Assembly: GCA_021029095.1 (NCBI GenBank)
Contig: JAJOHG010000053.1
Location: 124,001-188,000, forward strand
Length of the DNA stretch: 64,000 nt
Reading direction: 5' to 3'
Source: Phellopilus nigrolimitatus
Lineage: Eukaryota > Basidiomycota > Agaricomycetes > Hymenochaetales > Hymenochaetaceae
The translations under genes and the position numbers were made by a program. Shown piece by piece: positions 1-12,444 of this stretch (within the stretch, counting starts at the first letter, position 1; every line of letters begins with the position of its first letter). The notes below the pieces were generated by a model that saw only the letters and a program-made list of their open reading frames with translations, did not search any database and was not told the DNA's origin.

Positions 1-1788
1 TTCTAGCGAGGGTAGCGGAGACGCAAACAATCGGAAACTACTAGCAAAACAGCACAAACACAACTGGTCCCGTCTGAGGGTCATACTTTGTACGAAACCT
101 TACCTCCGGAACCGAGCTAAGGCTCCGAGGCGACCTCACTGCTAGGATGACCATTAGTATTGTTGCTCGCCCGAAATCATCAATGCATTCTGGAATTGGC
201 AGCAGGCCCAGTCGGATGCAAGCGTCAGCAGCGCATGGACGCATTGGAGAGGGTTTGTGGCGTAGCTGCAAGCTCACACATCGGCGCAGTCGATCAGCGT
301 TCCGGATTCGAGCTATTCAACTTGGAAGGTTGCGGATAGCTTGCCTGAAATGCATGCGAATTTCTCAGACGCAGAATCGACGACGAATTTACCGTTCAAA
401 CCATATCATGGCGTTGGCCGGGTTCTCCACATGTATAGCTGTGACTATCAAGTGGAAGTTCGAGCATCGATGGGATTGTGCTGCTTCTGACGCCTGGCTC
501 CTTGCAGCTGTGAAAACAGTGTGCTTTGGAGGGGAGACTTCGATTCCGCAGGAGTTGAGAAATCCGTCAAGCTTTTGATCAACGGTGGAGAGGGTACGTC
601 TCATCTGCTGCACTTATTCTAGGCCCTTGCGTTGACGTGTTTTTTGAGAGCGCTTGCAGCGAGCGCACGGCTCAATGACGTCTTCCCCAACACATTATTC
701 GCAAAATGAGCTCGCGAATAATAAGATTGCATTAGAAATTCGCTAACGTGTGTCCATACTTTATTTATTTGTATAGCTCGACAAACAACAAGAATCCACT
801 CGAGGAGACGCATGACGTCCTCACCTTACTCGAGGGCTCAGCGCTCATCTACCATCGTTCAGGACGATGTTGTAGTCATCGACATGCTAGTGCACACATT
901 CCCCTTTCAATTCTGCCATTCCGGATCACAGAGAAGCATGCATGGAATATTTCAAATGAGCGAGGTAGCAAGAGCATCAACGAGTCAAGCTAAGCATGTT
1001 AATTGTTTACAAAAGTTGCCATGTCCGATTGACCGACAGATTGACAGTCGAAGCCGATGCGCCGAAGTTGCCGCGCGGGATGCGCGGTTTCCAGCTCAAC
1101 AGCGGAGACTTTTCAAAAACAAGCTGAGGTCGGGCGAATACATCAAGTGAGTGAGTGTGCGATGCATTATCGGTTCGTGTTTCGTTTTCACATTTGCTCA
1201 ATGTTCGTTTACGTGCCGCTTCGCCTTCGGCCTCGCAGCAACCCAGAAAATGCTCGCAGTCTGCATCATGAGAATGGACTCATCAGCGAGCGTGAGGAGC
1301 ACCTGTCTGGCTTCGACACATTTTTGCGGACAGACCGCTCTCTGAGTATCTTCTGAGTGTGACATAGTGGGAGTTGTGTTCTTCGTCGGGACGTATAAAC
1401 TAATCTCTCCGGGGATGGTCGCGTCGATGCATTTCATGTTCGACATAGGGACGAGCGGCTCTGTGCAACCGCGCCGCGCGACACTATTCGTAAACAGATG
1501 AATGATGGGTAAAGATTTGCTAGCCTCGGGCGAGCAATAGGGAGCAAAGGCTAGAGGTATAAATCAATCTAACATCTGAACAATCACTGCGCCACTATTA
1601 CAGCTCGCAGACTACGTTTTCCGTGTACAGAAGGATTCTTGACTACGCCGGCGAGAAACGCGTTTCATATCCTTGCACTTCTCTTCTTCTCTTGCAAGAT
1701 CCCTTCGCTGAGATCATCAACCGGCATAAAAGTATGACTATTGAAGCACTCCGGATGATGCGCCCGAACGCATCGGTCGCACTCTCGC
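1..1788. other. No supported gene
   Basis: Only short overlapping open frames on both strands, none with recognisable domains or a convincing exon chain. A TATA-like tataaat lies near 1558. I see no RNA gene or repeat here. Confidence 0.5.
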
Positions 1789-2298
1789 TCAGCCCGCGTT
1801 CGAGACGCGCCTAGATGGCGGCGTAACAGGATAATAACGAACAGCCCCTCGTTCGAGGGCCGGATCCGCACCAGCATTGAATGGCAAGCCGGTAATTGAC
1901 TTGAACATGCCGGCGGTCATTAATATCGATGTTTTCGGAGCGGAGCCGGTCATATTAGTGTAGGTAGAGATGGGGGACGGCAGAGATGAGCTGTTTGTAT
2001 TATGCTGCATGCTCTTTGTGCAGCAGGTTGATTCAAGTAACCAGGACAAATTGTATAGAAGCCTGACGGGGTCGAAAAAAGAGCCCAAGCTAGAGATCCG
2101 AAAAAAGAGGTCGGCGTAACGGGCTTTCTTTGCAGTATTCTGTGAGATCAGGAGACCCCGGGTAGACACAAAGATGCCGCAGCTGCACAGCTGAGCAGCG
2201 GCAGGTGACGCGTCTCCGACGAGACGGGGAAGTTGTGGGAGCTTGGAGGAGCTTGAGGATCCTGACGCAGCGGGCATAGAGGGGACGATCGGGGCCAC
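1789..2298 (-). CDS. Hypothetical ORF, doubtful
   Basis: An open frame of 169 codons downstream of the HRI1-like gene on the same strand. It starts with a Ser/Pro-rich stretch and has no domain I recognise. It could be a real small gene, part of the HRI1 3' UTR, or chance. Its first codons sit about 30 bases beyond the HRI1 stop, so a shared transcript is possible. I give it mainly because it is the longest frame in the first 2.3 kb that is not a shadow of something else. Confidence 0.2.
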   Translation of the reverse strand: MAPIVPSMPAASGSSSSSKLPQLPRLVGDASPAAAQLCSCGIFVSTRGLLISQNTAKKARYADLFFRISSLGSFFDPVRLLYNLSWLLESTCCTKSMQHNTNSSSLPSPISTYTNMTGSAPKTSILMTAGMFKSITGLPFNAGADPALERGAVRYYPVTPPSRRVSNAG

Positions 2299-2328
2299 AG
2301 ATACATCAGGCGGTTTAAAGTCTTAGAT

Positions 2329-3201
2329 TTATATTTCATTTTGCGCCCTCTCCGGAGCGGCTGCCGCCGCTGTCCCGTCGTACACCTCGACACACTGCCA
2401 GCGTCCGCTTCGAGCTGGCCGCGACTCTGCTGAGTATTCCGACCACGCAAGCGCACAGGGCAGCGTGCCCGCGCCCGACTTGAAGACACAGTGCCAGGCG
2501 CCGTCCCCGTCTCCGTCGCCCATGAGCCTCCAGCGCTCCGCAGTAAGTCTCGCCAGTTCTCCTTGAGGACTCCCTGGCACCAGGCTCCCACGCGGACGAC
2601 CATCCCGCACACGCGCGCCGGGTCCACCGCGGCCACGCCGCCGACACCACCATCAACGCCATCCGCGGACCCGAGATCCTCGAGATCCGCGCGCCGGAGG
2701 CACACATACACGGCCGCACGCGCGCGGCCGGCGTGCGGGTCGTCGCGCCACACCTCCTCATAGCGCTCGCGCACGCCTGCGGCGTTGGGCATCTCCCCGC
2801 GCTCGAGCGTGTCGCCGTCCGGCAGCGGCTCGCACGTGCCCGCATCGCGCACGGCCGCGGGCGTGTCCGTGCGGGAGTCGACCCAGTGGGCCCACACTGC
2901 ACGAGGCGCCGTCCGCGGCCCTGTGTGCACGCCCCGCGAAGGCCCAGTCGATCGCGCTGGATCCTTGTCGGAGTGCCGACGTGTCTGCGTCGGTGAGGAT
3001 GCGCAGGTCGACGAACAGCTGGGTGGGGGAGGTGAGCACGAGCGTGGAGGTGCGTTCCTCGGGTGCGCCGTCGCCCTATACATATCCATACACATACAAT
3101 GTATTAATCAATTAATTAATTAATTCTCAGGAGTTGGCCGTACGCACCCATCGGATTGACACGCGAGTTGTGGCTGACGGGCACTGAGCGTCGTTTGTCA
3201 T
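2329..3201 (-). CDS. HRI1-like lipocalin-fold protein, frame broken
   Basis: Resembles the fungal HRI1 family (HRI1 of yeast is a lipocalin-like protein of uncertain role). The likely start at 3201 gives a short first exon ending in the SIRW motif. A GT-AG intron containing repeated ttaa units follows, and exon 2 opens with the family motif TSTLVLTSPTQLFVDLRI and then DWAFAG. Family hallmarks continue as AHWVDSRT, a PDGD...LERGEM loop, YEEVWRD, RVGAWCQGVL, and a final beta-rich segment ending near WQCVEVYD. These pieces lie in three frames. Between AFAG and AHWVD either a 34-nt GT-AG intron or a frameshift is needed. Between GVLKEN and LTAERWRL no intron fits, so a one-base shift is likely. 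Family assignment is from motif order, with no search run. Confidence 0.72.
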
Positions 3202-6200
3202 CTCGATTTTTTTCCCTTTCTTGGAAGACTAGCAACCAGATAGTTTCTAGAGTATTAAAAAAAAAAATAGAAGACTCCTTGTCTTTTCCGAGTAAGTAAT
3301 GTTTCGCGTCGCTGAGGGTAGGAGCGCGGATGGCGCGGACGTCGATCTTCTTATGAGGACCCTTTTCCTTTTTCGCGATCACGTGAGAAAACACGCGACA
3401 ACAACGCGAGCGACGATCACGACTTACCGAGTCTGTCGAATCAGGAGACAAGACCTACTTCCGCTTCCCCTCCTATTTCCCCGCGCTTTGCGTTCTCCGG
3501 CCAAGCTCAGGGTCACAAGCCCTCATTTTCACCCCTTCTTGGTCTTTGCGGCGTTTTCTTTTCTTCGCGCGGATGGTATGCGTGCGGTCGCTGCTGGGGG
3601 ACCCGCAGGCGCTGTGTAGGAGAGGCGGCCGCGCGGCGCGGACGTTTGTCGGCCTTCGGTTCTTCCTTCCCCATTGCTTTCTCGACGCAGGCGCCTGCGG
3701 CGTGGCGTGCAGGTGGGGTGCTCGCGCGGAGATTCCTTGGCATAGTTTACTCTCATTCGTTTTCCTCGCTTTTTTCGCCTTGGACGTTCTCGAAGGAACA
3801 CACCCCCCCCCGACGTACACTGTGCACGCGCTACCGGGCGCTCAAGCTTCCGGGACTGGAGACAGCATCAACATATATTGCTTATTATCCTTTTCGCATG
3901 CGGACAAAGATCGACAAGCAGAACAACGCTACAAAAAAAAGCGCAGATACGCGGACGCAAACGGGGCGGAGAACGCATGTTTTGGCCGTCCGGCGTGCTA
4001 CGCGCGGGCGGTGTCCTGGCCTTCGCCGGGCCTATGCTGCGCCTGCATCCGAACCTGAGCCTAATCCTGAGCCCGAGTCTAATCGATGCATGCGCCGTAA
4101 CGTTAACCCAAAGTCGCGTGCGTGGGCCGCCCAAGCCACCGGCGGAAGTAAAAAAAAATGACAGGAGAGCAGAGCGATACGTACATGTACGCGGCGCAGG
4201 TCGGAGCCACAATACGCACAACAGATTGCGGAACTGCCGTGCACGCGTTACTTTGGGTTGCTTTTTGGTGACCTGGAGCTGGGGCTGGCGTCAGAAGCCG
4301 CAGGCAGCCGCGGTTCGGAGGGGAAGCGCCACTCGGGAAGGGAAATGAAAAGAAAAACCCTTCTGGATAAACAATATGAGCACTTTATATATATGTAAGG
4401 GCCTGGCAGATGAACGAGATGATGAAAAGATGGGTAAAGAGGAAAAGAGGAAAGGGGGGAAGGAGGGAAGGAGGGAAGCGATGCGGCGAAGCTCGAAGAT
4501 GAGGGTCTAGCTCCATGCCTTCCACTTCTGCCATTGTACAAAATATGTATCCAGACATCAGACACCCGATGTTGTCGATATGTTGGTTGTTTGAGTGTCC
4601 AGAAATAGGATGGGACTGCGATCGCTTGCGCGTCAATGCCGATTTGGACTACGCTCCTTGAGGTCTAAAGGCTTCGGATACGGATAGGGAGCGCAAGGGC
4701 AGGAAAAATAGTACGGATATTGTTAGTGACCACAACGATGATGACGACGACGCCGACAAAGGGCGCCACCGCCGCCGTGCGGTTTCGGCGTGCATCTCCC
4801 GTCTTCCGTCTTCTCCGTTCTGCATCTTACATCTCGCATCTCACAGGCCCTACCGCCCAAGTCGGGTCGTCGGAGTTCACCGTCCGGACTCTGTCTTGAT
4901 TCCTCTTGATTCGCGGGCCCTGAAACGGAAGGCGCGGAAAGAAGGGCTGGTTCATGCGCAGAAGCAGAGTTGAACAGAGAGAGATTTAATATTGATCGGT
5001 ATCGGGTTCGGGCCATCGTTAAGGTTTAATGGGAGAAGCTCGCGCGGGTGCGTCCTTGGATCTTAATTCTCTGGTTCTGGCTCAGCCGTGGCCATGGCCG
5101 GAGCATCAGGACCCTGAGCGATCTGGATTACCGAGACGGGCTGTTTACTGTTGAACGAGCCGCGAGAGAAGACGAACGCTTGCGTGTGCGGTGTGTAAGC
5201 GCAGTACGTATCATACGTTCGGCCGGGGTTCTGACTGAAAGGAAAGGAAAAGGGCAAAGACGTTAGGCCAAGAGCCGTTGGAGGGTGGGACGCAGCGCTA
5301 TTGGCTCGCCGGAGAACGAAGGCGAAGACGCGGGCGGCTAGCTATCGCCATGGGCATCAGACATCGAAAACGCGAGCAAGACAGGAGGCGGAAGAGAGGC
5401 AGAGTTAGCAAAAGGGTGTGCGTGACCCGTCCGTGTATACGATAGGCCTCGTATCGGACGGAGTCTGACCACCCTCCGATAGGTGTTCGCACATATATAG
5501 AGCCTGCTGTCATCCGTTTGGGGTGGGCTTGTCAGGGGACACACTTGGATATGACATTGGACATGGGAGGGATATAGGACTCCGCTTATTGGAACTTGAA
5601 TTTACGAGATGAGGACGAGGTGGAGGGCTATAGCTTCCAGCGGCAGGGCGGAGCTGTGCTGAGAACAATGAATTCATAGAGGAAGTGTATAGAATGCGGA
5701 AGCAGGAGCATAGGGACCAGAAGAGGAGGACAGAAAGCACTAGTCAGAGTTTGGGAAATGTTGGAGGACTCAGAGCGGTCTGAACTTGGGTGAGCTGGCC
5801 CGGATCATTGACAAGACTTTTTTTTTCGAATAGTAAATAAAGATAGAAAACAACGAAGAAAGGAAATTGATAGAAATGAAATAGAAATAAATACACAAAG
5901 AGAATGTACGGTGCCAGGGAGACGAGGAGATGTAGAGGAGTGGAAAGGCAGGTAGAAGTAGAAGACAAGGCAGACCCTTACTTGAGAAGGACACGCTCGC
6001 TCAAATACCACGCTCAGCCTCGCTCAGCCTCGCTTTCTGCACCTCTTCCTCTCCCTCCTCCTTGCCACTCCCATCGTCTGCCACGACGAGCACGCTCTCC
6101 GCACGTCGTCCATTTCAGTCTGCACCCATCTTCACCTCTTCACCAGCGCCGCGGTTATGCTCTCGGCGTGAAGCACCCTCTCACAGATAGCACTCCCATC

Positions 6201-6214
6201 GACGATTTTAGACA
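3202..6214. other. Long divergent intergenic region
   Basis: About 3 kb between the divergent HRI1-like and CENP-B-like genes. The overlapping open frames (for example 3546-4348 on + and 4248-4636 on -) have low-complexity translations and no domain, so I leave them out. It holds a C homopolymer near 3803, a tatatata run near 4387, a polypurine tract near 4437-4477 and a cctcgctcag direct repeat near 6006-6030. The last part, rich in C and T, probably contains the promoter and 5' UTR of the downstream gene. Confidence 0.5.
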
Positions 6215-8472
6215 ATGACAATGGCAGACCATCACGCATATCAGCAGTACGCGCACACACACCACGGCGCTCTCCTTGACCCCGCGCACATCTCGCTCGA
6301 CGGCGACAAACATCCCCATAATAGTCCCCAAAGCCAGATGTCGCCGCCTAACAGCACCGGCTCTTGCCACTCCGCGATCATCAGCTACAACGTCCCTTTT
6401 CCTCCCACTCCCGATACGACGCACTATACGCAACAGCAGCAGCAACATCCGTCATATGCGGCGCCCCAGCATCTTGGCCAGGCGCTCACCCTCGACCCCG
6501 CACAGCTTAGGCCCGCCGCAGTCGGGCCCAGTCGCGTCCTGACGCGTCGCCAAGCTCGCATCGCGCAGGCCTCCGCGCACGCTTTCGCCGCCAATGCAGC
6601 CGAGGCCAACGGGGAGCAGCAGCAGCAGAACTTTGACGACGTACGTGGGCCAGTCATCGGGCGTTATAGCGCATGAACACTGATTTATTTTATTTCCATT
6701 TTATTTCCATTTTATTTCCATTTTATTTTTTATTTTCTATTTCGCTTTTATTTATTCCGCATATAACGACCTTTTTTTCCCGTTACCAGAGTTTCTCGTT
6801 GTATGGCGGCGCTGCCAGTCTTTCGCGACCGCAGACGCCCAGTAGATTCCAACCGGGTGCACAGTACTCCGACCAGCGCATAGGCCTCCCGGACTTGAAC
6901 ATCGGCTCGCTCACCAGCAATAACATGCACTCCGCCGGCATGTCGCCGCCTCACCCAAGTACACCGGCGTCTGTGTCGTCCTCGTCGGGATTTTCCCACT
7001 ACGGCTTTCACCCATATGCATCGCACTCGCGTTCAAATTCCAGCTCCACGCATCCTCGTTCGACGTCGCCTGCCGCGAGCGTCGTGTCCGCCGCGACATC
7101 GCTCTCGTCGGGCTCAAGCCGTCCGCGGCCACCTCCGTCGTCGTCGAGCATCCCATCGTTTCATTCGACTTCAAAACCGAAGCGGCGCCTACTGAACAAA
7201 CAGCGCAAGGAGATCTGTGAGTATTACAACGCTCACCCGAACTCGCGTCAGGAGGACATCGCGGCACGATGGGGCGTCGAGCGTAGCACGGTTAGCAAAA
7301 TCCTTAAGCACAAAAATAGGTGGTTAGCAGTCGACGAGGGCGATGATCAAATCATCGCGAAGCAAAGGTGAGCCCTTTTCTGCATAAATAAAATTATCGA
7401 TACTGGTACTGAGGAAAACAATGTGTTCTTTATAAGGCCGTCTAAATTTCCTGAAATCGAATTACATCTTGGAAATTGGCTAGTCGAATGCCGAGACTCT
7501 AAGACGCTCATTTCAGACGTCATGATCCGTACGAAAGCTCGCGAGGTCGCAAAGATGCAGGGTGTGAGCGAGGACAAGTTCAAGGCGAGCGCGGGGTGGG
7601 TCGAGAATTTCAAGCACCGCCAGGGTATCAAGAAAGGCGTCTGGACAGCCAAGGTTCGGACGAATCAGTCCTACGAGGACGATGTCGACATCGAAGAGGG
7701 GGAGCTGATCAGTGATCACCGCCAACGCTTCGAACGCGAGAGTGCTCTTGCACAGGCGCGCGAGGCCGCCAGCATGGGCATTCCCCCGCCCGATCTCAGC
7801 AACTTCGTTTCCTCCGCGTCGCTCGGCGACGCGAAGCTCGACGCGCAGTGGACGTCCCCGCCCGATGGCCTTGGCATGGCGTTCGGCGACCATGGGTCTT
7901 CGCAGAACGGCGGCGTTCCGACTTCTCCGCTGGATGCGCCTGACGATGGGCAGCAGCGGCAGCAGCCTGGGCACCAGTTGGCGCTCGACTGCCAGCCGCC
8001 GCCTCCGTACCCAAGCGACAACATCTCGCGCTCCTCACAGGACGCGACGGACGCGCTCATCGCTGCGTACTCTGCACAGCAGCCGCAGCACAGTAGCGCA
8101 CACCAGGCGCATGCTCAGCTGCACCGGCAGTTCGCCGCCGTGAATGCAATGTGGGGGGCAGGCGGAGGGCCTTCCGACCAGAACGCAGGCGGGACGCCGG
8201 TGAGCGCACAGGAGGCGAGCACCGCGTTCGAAAAGGTCCTGCGCTTCCTGAAGACGCAGCGGGCGGACTTCCTGACGCAGCACGAGCACAACATCCTCAC
8301 GGACATCAAGCACATGATATGGCTCTCGTCCGCGGAGTCTGCCGCTGCCAATGCGAACGCGGCTGCTGCTGCTGCTGCCGCCGTCACGGCCGGAGTGGCT
8401 GCTTCGGCTTCCACGAACGAGAACGGGAGCGGCAGCGGGGGCGCGCAGGTGGGCGCATCGACGGTGTCATGA
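6215..8472 (+). CDS. CENP-B/psq-type HTH DNA-binding protein
   Basis: Probable nuclear DNA-binding protein of about 680 residues in three exons (6215-6640, 6790-7367, 7437-8472). Introns start gtacgt and gtgagc. The N-terminus is His/Gln-rich, and the second exon begins with a Ser/Pro-rich linker. A helix-turn-helix follows: KRRLLNKQRKEICEYY, then EDIAARWGVERSTVSKILKH. A CENP-B-type second DNA-binding domain comes next (LGNWLVECR, IRTKAREVAK, ASAGWVENFKHRQGI). The C-terminal part is Gln/Ala/Gly-rich and low in complexity. No DDE transposase core follows, so this looks like a domesticated regulator in the style of fungal ARS/centromere-binding proteins rather than an active pogo transposase. 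Intron 1 contains a tttatttccat direct repeat. Confidence 0.85.
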
Positions 8473-9651
8473 TGAAAAACGACGGGACCTCGGCTGAGCG
8501 CGGCGGCGTGCATGTTTTTTTTCCAAATGGATCTCATGTTGCTGTACGCCGCGCGAGACGTATGCTGGGGCGGAAGCTGGTCTTTTCCGCGCGTTCGCAG
8601 AACGCTCCCGCTCCAATCTCTTTTATTTCCCTTTTCTCTCCCCTCTCAGGTTTGAATTTTTTTTTGATGGGCTTGTTCTTTTCTTGGACGCTCTCCGTCT
8701 CGCATGTCTCTCATCTTCTCTCATCCATCCATCTTCATCTCTCACCTCATTTCTGGTCTCGTTGCATTGGCCCTCGTCTGCCCAGTCTTGTCTCCATCTA
8801 ATATTTGTGGTCCCTCACTATGCAATGGTTCATTTATCGTATAACGCGCTTACTGCTTACTTACATGCTGCACTTATCAAGCTGTGTCCCTGTCTGTCCG
8901 TCTCACTGTCTGTGTCTGCTACATGTTCCAAATTTCTCTCTTTTTCTTTCTTCATTTTTTTCCATAGCAGATATATCTTTTCCGCACACTCACCACCACC
9001 CCCTCATCGACATCACCCATGCACGCTGACCTGTCTTCATAGTTTGTTTCAAGTTTTTTTTTCTCTTCTTGTCATTACTTTCCCTCGAATTTCTTGTTGT
9101 GATAACCGAGGCATTTCCCCCCCTCACTGTGTTGTCTCCAATGCACGCCCCTCCATTGCACTTCATTGCCATATATACATCGGTTTCCAACCCTCTTACC
9201 TCACCCTTCCCGTCCTCCCATGACGGCGTACATAACCCGTTCCGTCCGTGTCATATGATAGTTCCCCCTTCCTCTTGTCCAGTATTTCTGATCGGCGCGT
9301 GTGCCGAGGTATCTTGTATTTTGATGATAGCCCGATCTTCCCGAGTTGCGTGTGCGGCGCGAAAGGACCGGTGTTGCTCGGTTGTTAAATACCTGCTACC
9401 AAACTGAGCAAGCCAGCAGTGAACGTCTAATGCCGGACGGCGGAACGGATGCTGGGATTGAGCAACGTCGTCGGACAGACGGTCGTCGAAGTACCGGGAG
9501 AGAAAGGGACGCTAGTACATGTTAATGAGAGGGGGACGGCAGACCTGGAAGCATTTTTGAGCAGTTGAGCCTAAGCCTGATGAGGACAGGACACTCAGCG
9601 TACCGCTCGCTCAACCCGGACAAGAACCTCCGCGCACGTTGCGCTGCGCAA
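8473..9651. other. Pyrimidine-rich intergenic / 3' UTR
   Basis: About 1.2 kb between convergent genes. The + strand from 8610 to 9230 is strongly C/T-rich with T runs, typical of fungal 3' UTR and terminator sequence. Open frames here translate to low-complexity Ser/Leu/His strings and are not called. Confidence 0.5.
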
Positions 9652-10067
9652 TTATTTCTTCGATTTTTTCGATAATGAGCCCTTGGAGGACCTGTTGACA
9701 TGAAAAGAAGAGGAAAAACATCAGCACGATTGCGTACGCTTGAACAGAGAATGGCGGCACGTACTCGGCGGTCGCCTCTGGCCGCATGATCGTGAGTGTA
9801 CCGGGCTGCGCGGCGGACACGAGCTGCTGCTCGACCGAGCGGTTGATCCGCGCCGACATCGTCTGCGTCCCCCGTCAGCACCCCGTCTGAGTCCCGGTAC
9901 AGCGCACACGACACAACACGCACCTTGTGCAGCTTCGCCTGCTTGACGAGCACGGCCTTCTTCGGCGGGAGCGCGCGCCTGCCCTTCTTCATATTCGCGG
10001 CGGCCTTGTCGGCGTGCCGCGAGGACTCGGCCTTCTTCTGCAGGCCTTTGGACTTTCCCTGGGCCAT
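9652..10067 (-). CDS. UPF0390 (DUF2462) small basic protein
   Basis: A 93-residue lysine-rich protein in three exons (10067-9924, 9862-9765, 9691-9652) joined by consensus GT-AG introns of 61 and 73 nt. The start MAQGKSKG and the run of basic residues (KKGRRALPPKK) match the UPF0390 family, which includes the human leydig cell tumor 10 kDa homologue. Exon 2 carries the conserved SARINRSVEQQL and LTIM segment. Exon 3 supplies the usual Lys-rich tail (SKKSKK). The function is unknown; a nucleolar location is likely from composition. The frame is intact throughout, unlike several neighbours. Confidence 0.88.
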
Positions 10068-10546
10068 TGTGTGGAAATAGAGCTTGTCGGTGAGATTTGG
10101 GCGGAATGTGTAGGTCGGCGTGTAGCTAGCAAGAAGCAAAGACGTAAGTTTTTTTCGCTAAAGGAGTCCAAACGATTGGCGTTTCCGAACGTGGCGCGTC
10201 GAGATCGACGCTCGGTGGCAACTTCAGCGAAACAACGTGAATAACGAGATATTACCGAGTAGAACGTTCAGGTGCTCGAACTTATTGGGTTCTCTGATTC
10301 ACACTCACTGAGTATCAATCGGAAAGAAACGAACAGACTTAAGTATTGCACGTTATACACAACCCTTCTTGGCCGATCTATTGTGAGGAAAGAAGATATT
10401 GAAGCTACAGTCGGATCCTCGTCAACATGTCTATGTAATTTACCCGGGGCGAGAGCGATTATTGACCCTGTCAGTGAGCTTTATTTCGAGTCGTCAATTT
10501 CAGTGAGCCAAAGCATTATGAAAAGCCAGAAATAATACTCATGGTA

Positions 10547-12050
10547 CTACGAAGTGATGGTACCTCCAATCCTGGCAACGAGGGATCGCGTAATCGCGAA
10601 ATATTGGGTACGGAATATATTCGTAAAGTAGTACTCGATTGTTTCTTCGTGTTTGCCGCTCTTGTCTTTAGGATGAAATTCGACGAAAACCTTGACTGAC
10701 GAGTTCGGCTCGATGGCGTATGACCCAGAGGGTTTGATGATGTTGAACCTGTTAACAGAAATCAATAGTACTTCTCCCCTAGCTGAGAAAAAGAAACTTA
10801 CGATGAAGACGCGGTTCCATCCAGCCTCTGCTTGCGAGACTCAGTTGAGACCAAGTATACGCGGGTGGTAGATGTATTTTTGATTTTTATCGTCTTGCTG
10901 ACTGCATAGGCGCGATCGCTTGGAATAAGCTTCTGCGCAGAGCTTTGTGAAGTCAAATAGCCGAAGTCGACTGTATTTTCTCCCATGAGTACGACACCTT
11001 GCTTGTCTTCCGGAGATAAGCCCGAGTCAGTATTCGATGCGGCAAGTGTCATAGCTTTCACATGCTGAGGAGAGTCCAGATGTGAATGCCACTCTCTGAC
11101 ACCCAAGTTTTCCGAGCAGAGCGCGCAATGGACGAAGCGTCCCGACTCGTCGACCTGGCACTCCTCCAACCCTGGATCTTCTTCCAGTCCGCAAGATTTG
11201 ACAGCCATTTTATGATCTCGCTTGTATGTATGATTCTTGTAAGCTTGAGCGCCCGCGAAAGCAAAGCAGCATATTGTGCACATGACCAGTCGAGGCCACT
11301 GAGGAGGTAATCTGCGTTTTTTTAGCGACAATATTCAGAAGGGATTAATGACGCGAGCTTACTCTTGCTCAGAGACTTGGTCCTGACCGGTACCAGGATC
11401 ATTTGTCATCTCGAGTTCTCTACTAGCTCCGAATGCACTCAGATCTGCTCGCAGCATACGCGAGATTGCAAAAACACTGAGTACGGCTGGAGTTCTCGAA
11501 ATACATCTCAAGGGCGTCTTTGAAGTCGCCTCCCCTGCCTTTAGGGTCAAATACGACTTCGAATGAAGAAGTGCTATGCGGGTTTATAAGCATCTGTGGA
11601 TGCACTTTTGAAGAAACACCGAATCTATTTTCATTTTGTTAGTAATCATTTCATTGACATTTTCAACGAGTGAATACTTACGGGAAGGTTGGCATTTCGT
11701 TCGTTCGAAGAGAGGCGAGAACGACTTTCGCCAAGTATATCGCCTCAGTTGTAGTGTTCCGCAGCCTCAATCGCTTCTTCACAGAGAACGTGTCCGGATT
11801 GCTCGATGCTGTTATTTCGTCACCCGTCGCGAGCACAATGATTCGGCTCTTCGACAATTATGCCCCGTTTATCTTCCGAAGAAACACCCTCCGCATCCAG
11901 AACGGTGCGTATCACAGCATGGGTGTGCCGATATGACCATGTATGTTTTTGTAAGCGGCCTTTTGGCATGCTTTCAGAGCAAGTGTTGCATTTGACACGT
12001 CCAACAGGAGCCGGACGCGTCGACGCGTCGCGTTCCGAAGCCGTCGACAT
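10547..12050 (-). CDS. MOV10-like N-terminal modules C and D, no helicase
   Basis: Two repeats of an architecture known from the N-terminus of basidiomycete MOV10/SDE3-type RNA helicases: U1-type zinc fingers (CxxC...Hx5H), then an Ig-like beta domain. Module C (about 12050-11400) keeps one finger (CNTC...HTWSYRH) and an Ig-like part (NPHSTSSFEVVFDP). Module D (11311-10547) keeps two fingers (CTIC...HTYKRDH; CALC...HLDSPQH), VDFGYL and the Ig-like part (EPNSSVKVFVEF, RTQYFAITRSL). A 51-nt GT-AG intron (11362-11312) joins the C frame SEQE to the D frame LPPQWPRL, so C and D may form one gene. If D is separate, its start is near 11410. Module C has one-base breaks near 11845 and 11485. No helicase motif follows; the frame stops at 10547. 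Confidence 0.6.
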
Positions 12051-12444
12051 GGATTTATGCAAGATAAAAGTAAGGCTATTCACGTTGACCACTCGAAATC
12101 CACTGACGACTTGGGGTGATGAGCTATTAACAATTTCTTGTCGTTGTCGCTGCAGGAAACAAGAAAAACAACGCGAACTAAAATGCCGAGTGCTGTAGCT
12201 TAGTCAACACATTTAAGCGAGATCTTACACGTTGCATGCACACAGGTAAATCATTAAAAGGTGAGCTGTATTGGCATTGCGAAGATAATAGGGAGGGTTT
12301 ATGTATATACGATATAGGTATAAAGAATTAATATACTCGAAGAACAAATTATAGAAATTGCCAACGCCCAGATCCTCTTTAGGTTCTCCTTTCTGCCGAA
12401 GTTGTACAGTACCGCGATCCCTCGGAAAGTCTGATTGTCAAGTC

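Noticed and set aside
2148..3095. A 315-codon minus-strand frame
   Set aside because: It is a chain of one frame of the broken HRI1-like gene plus unrelated sequence; only parts of it match the family.
3546..4348. Overlapping plus-strand frames of up to 171 codons
   Set aside because: Several frames overlap, composition is low-complexity and no splice or domain support exists.
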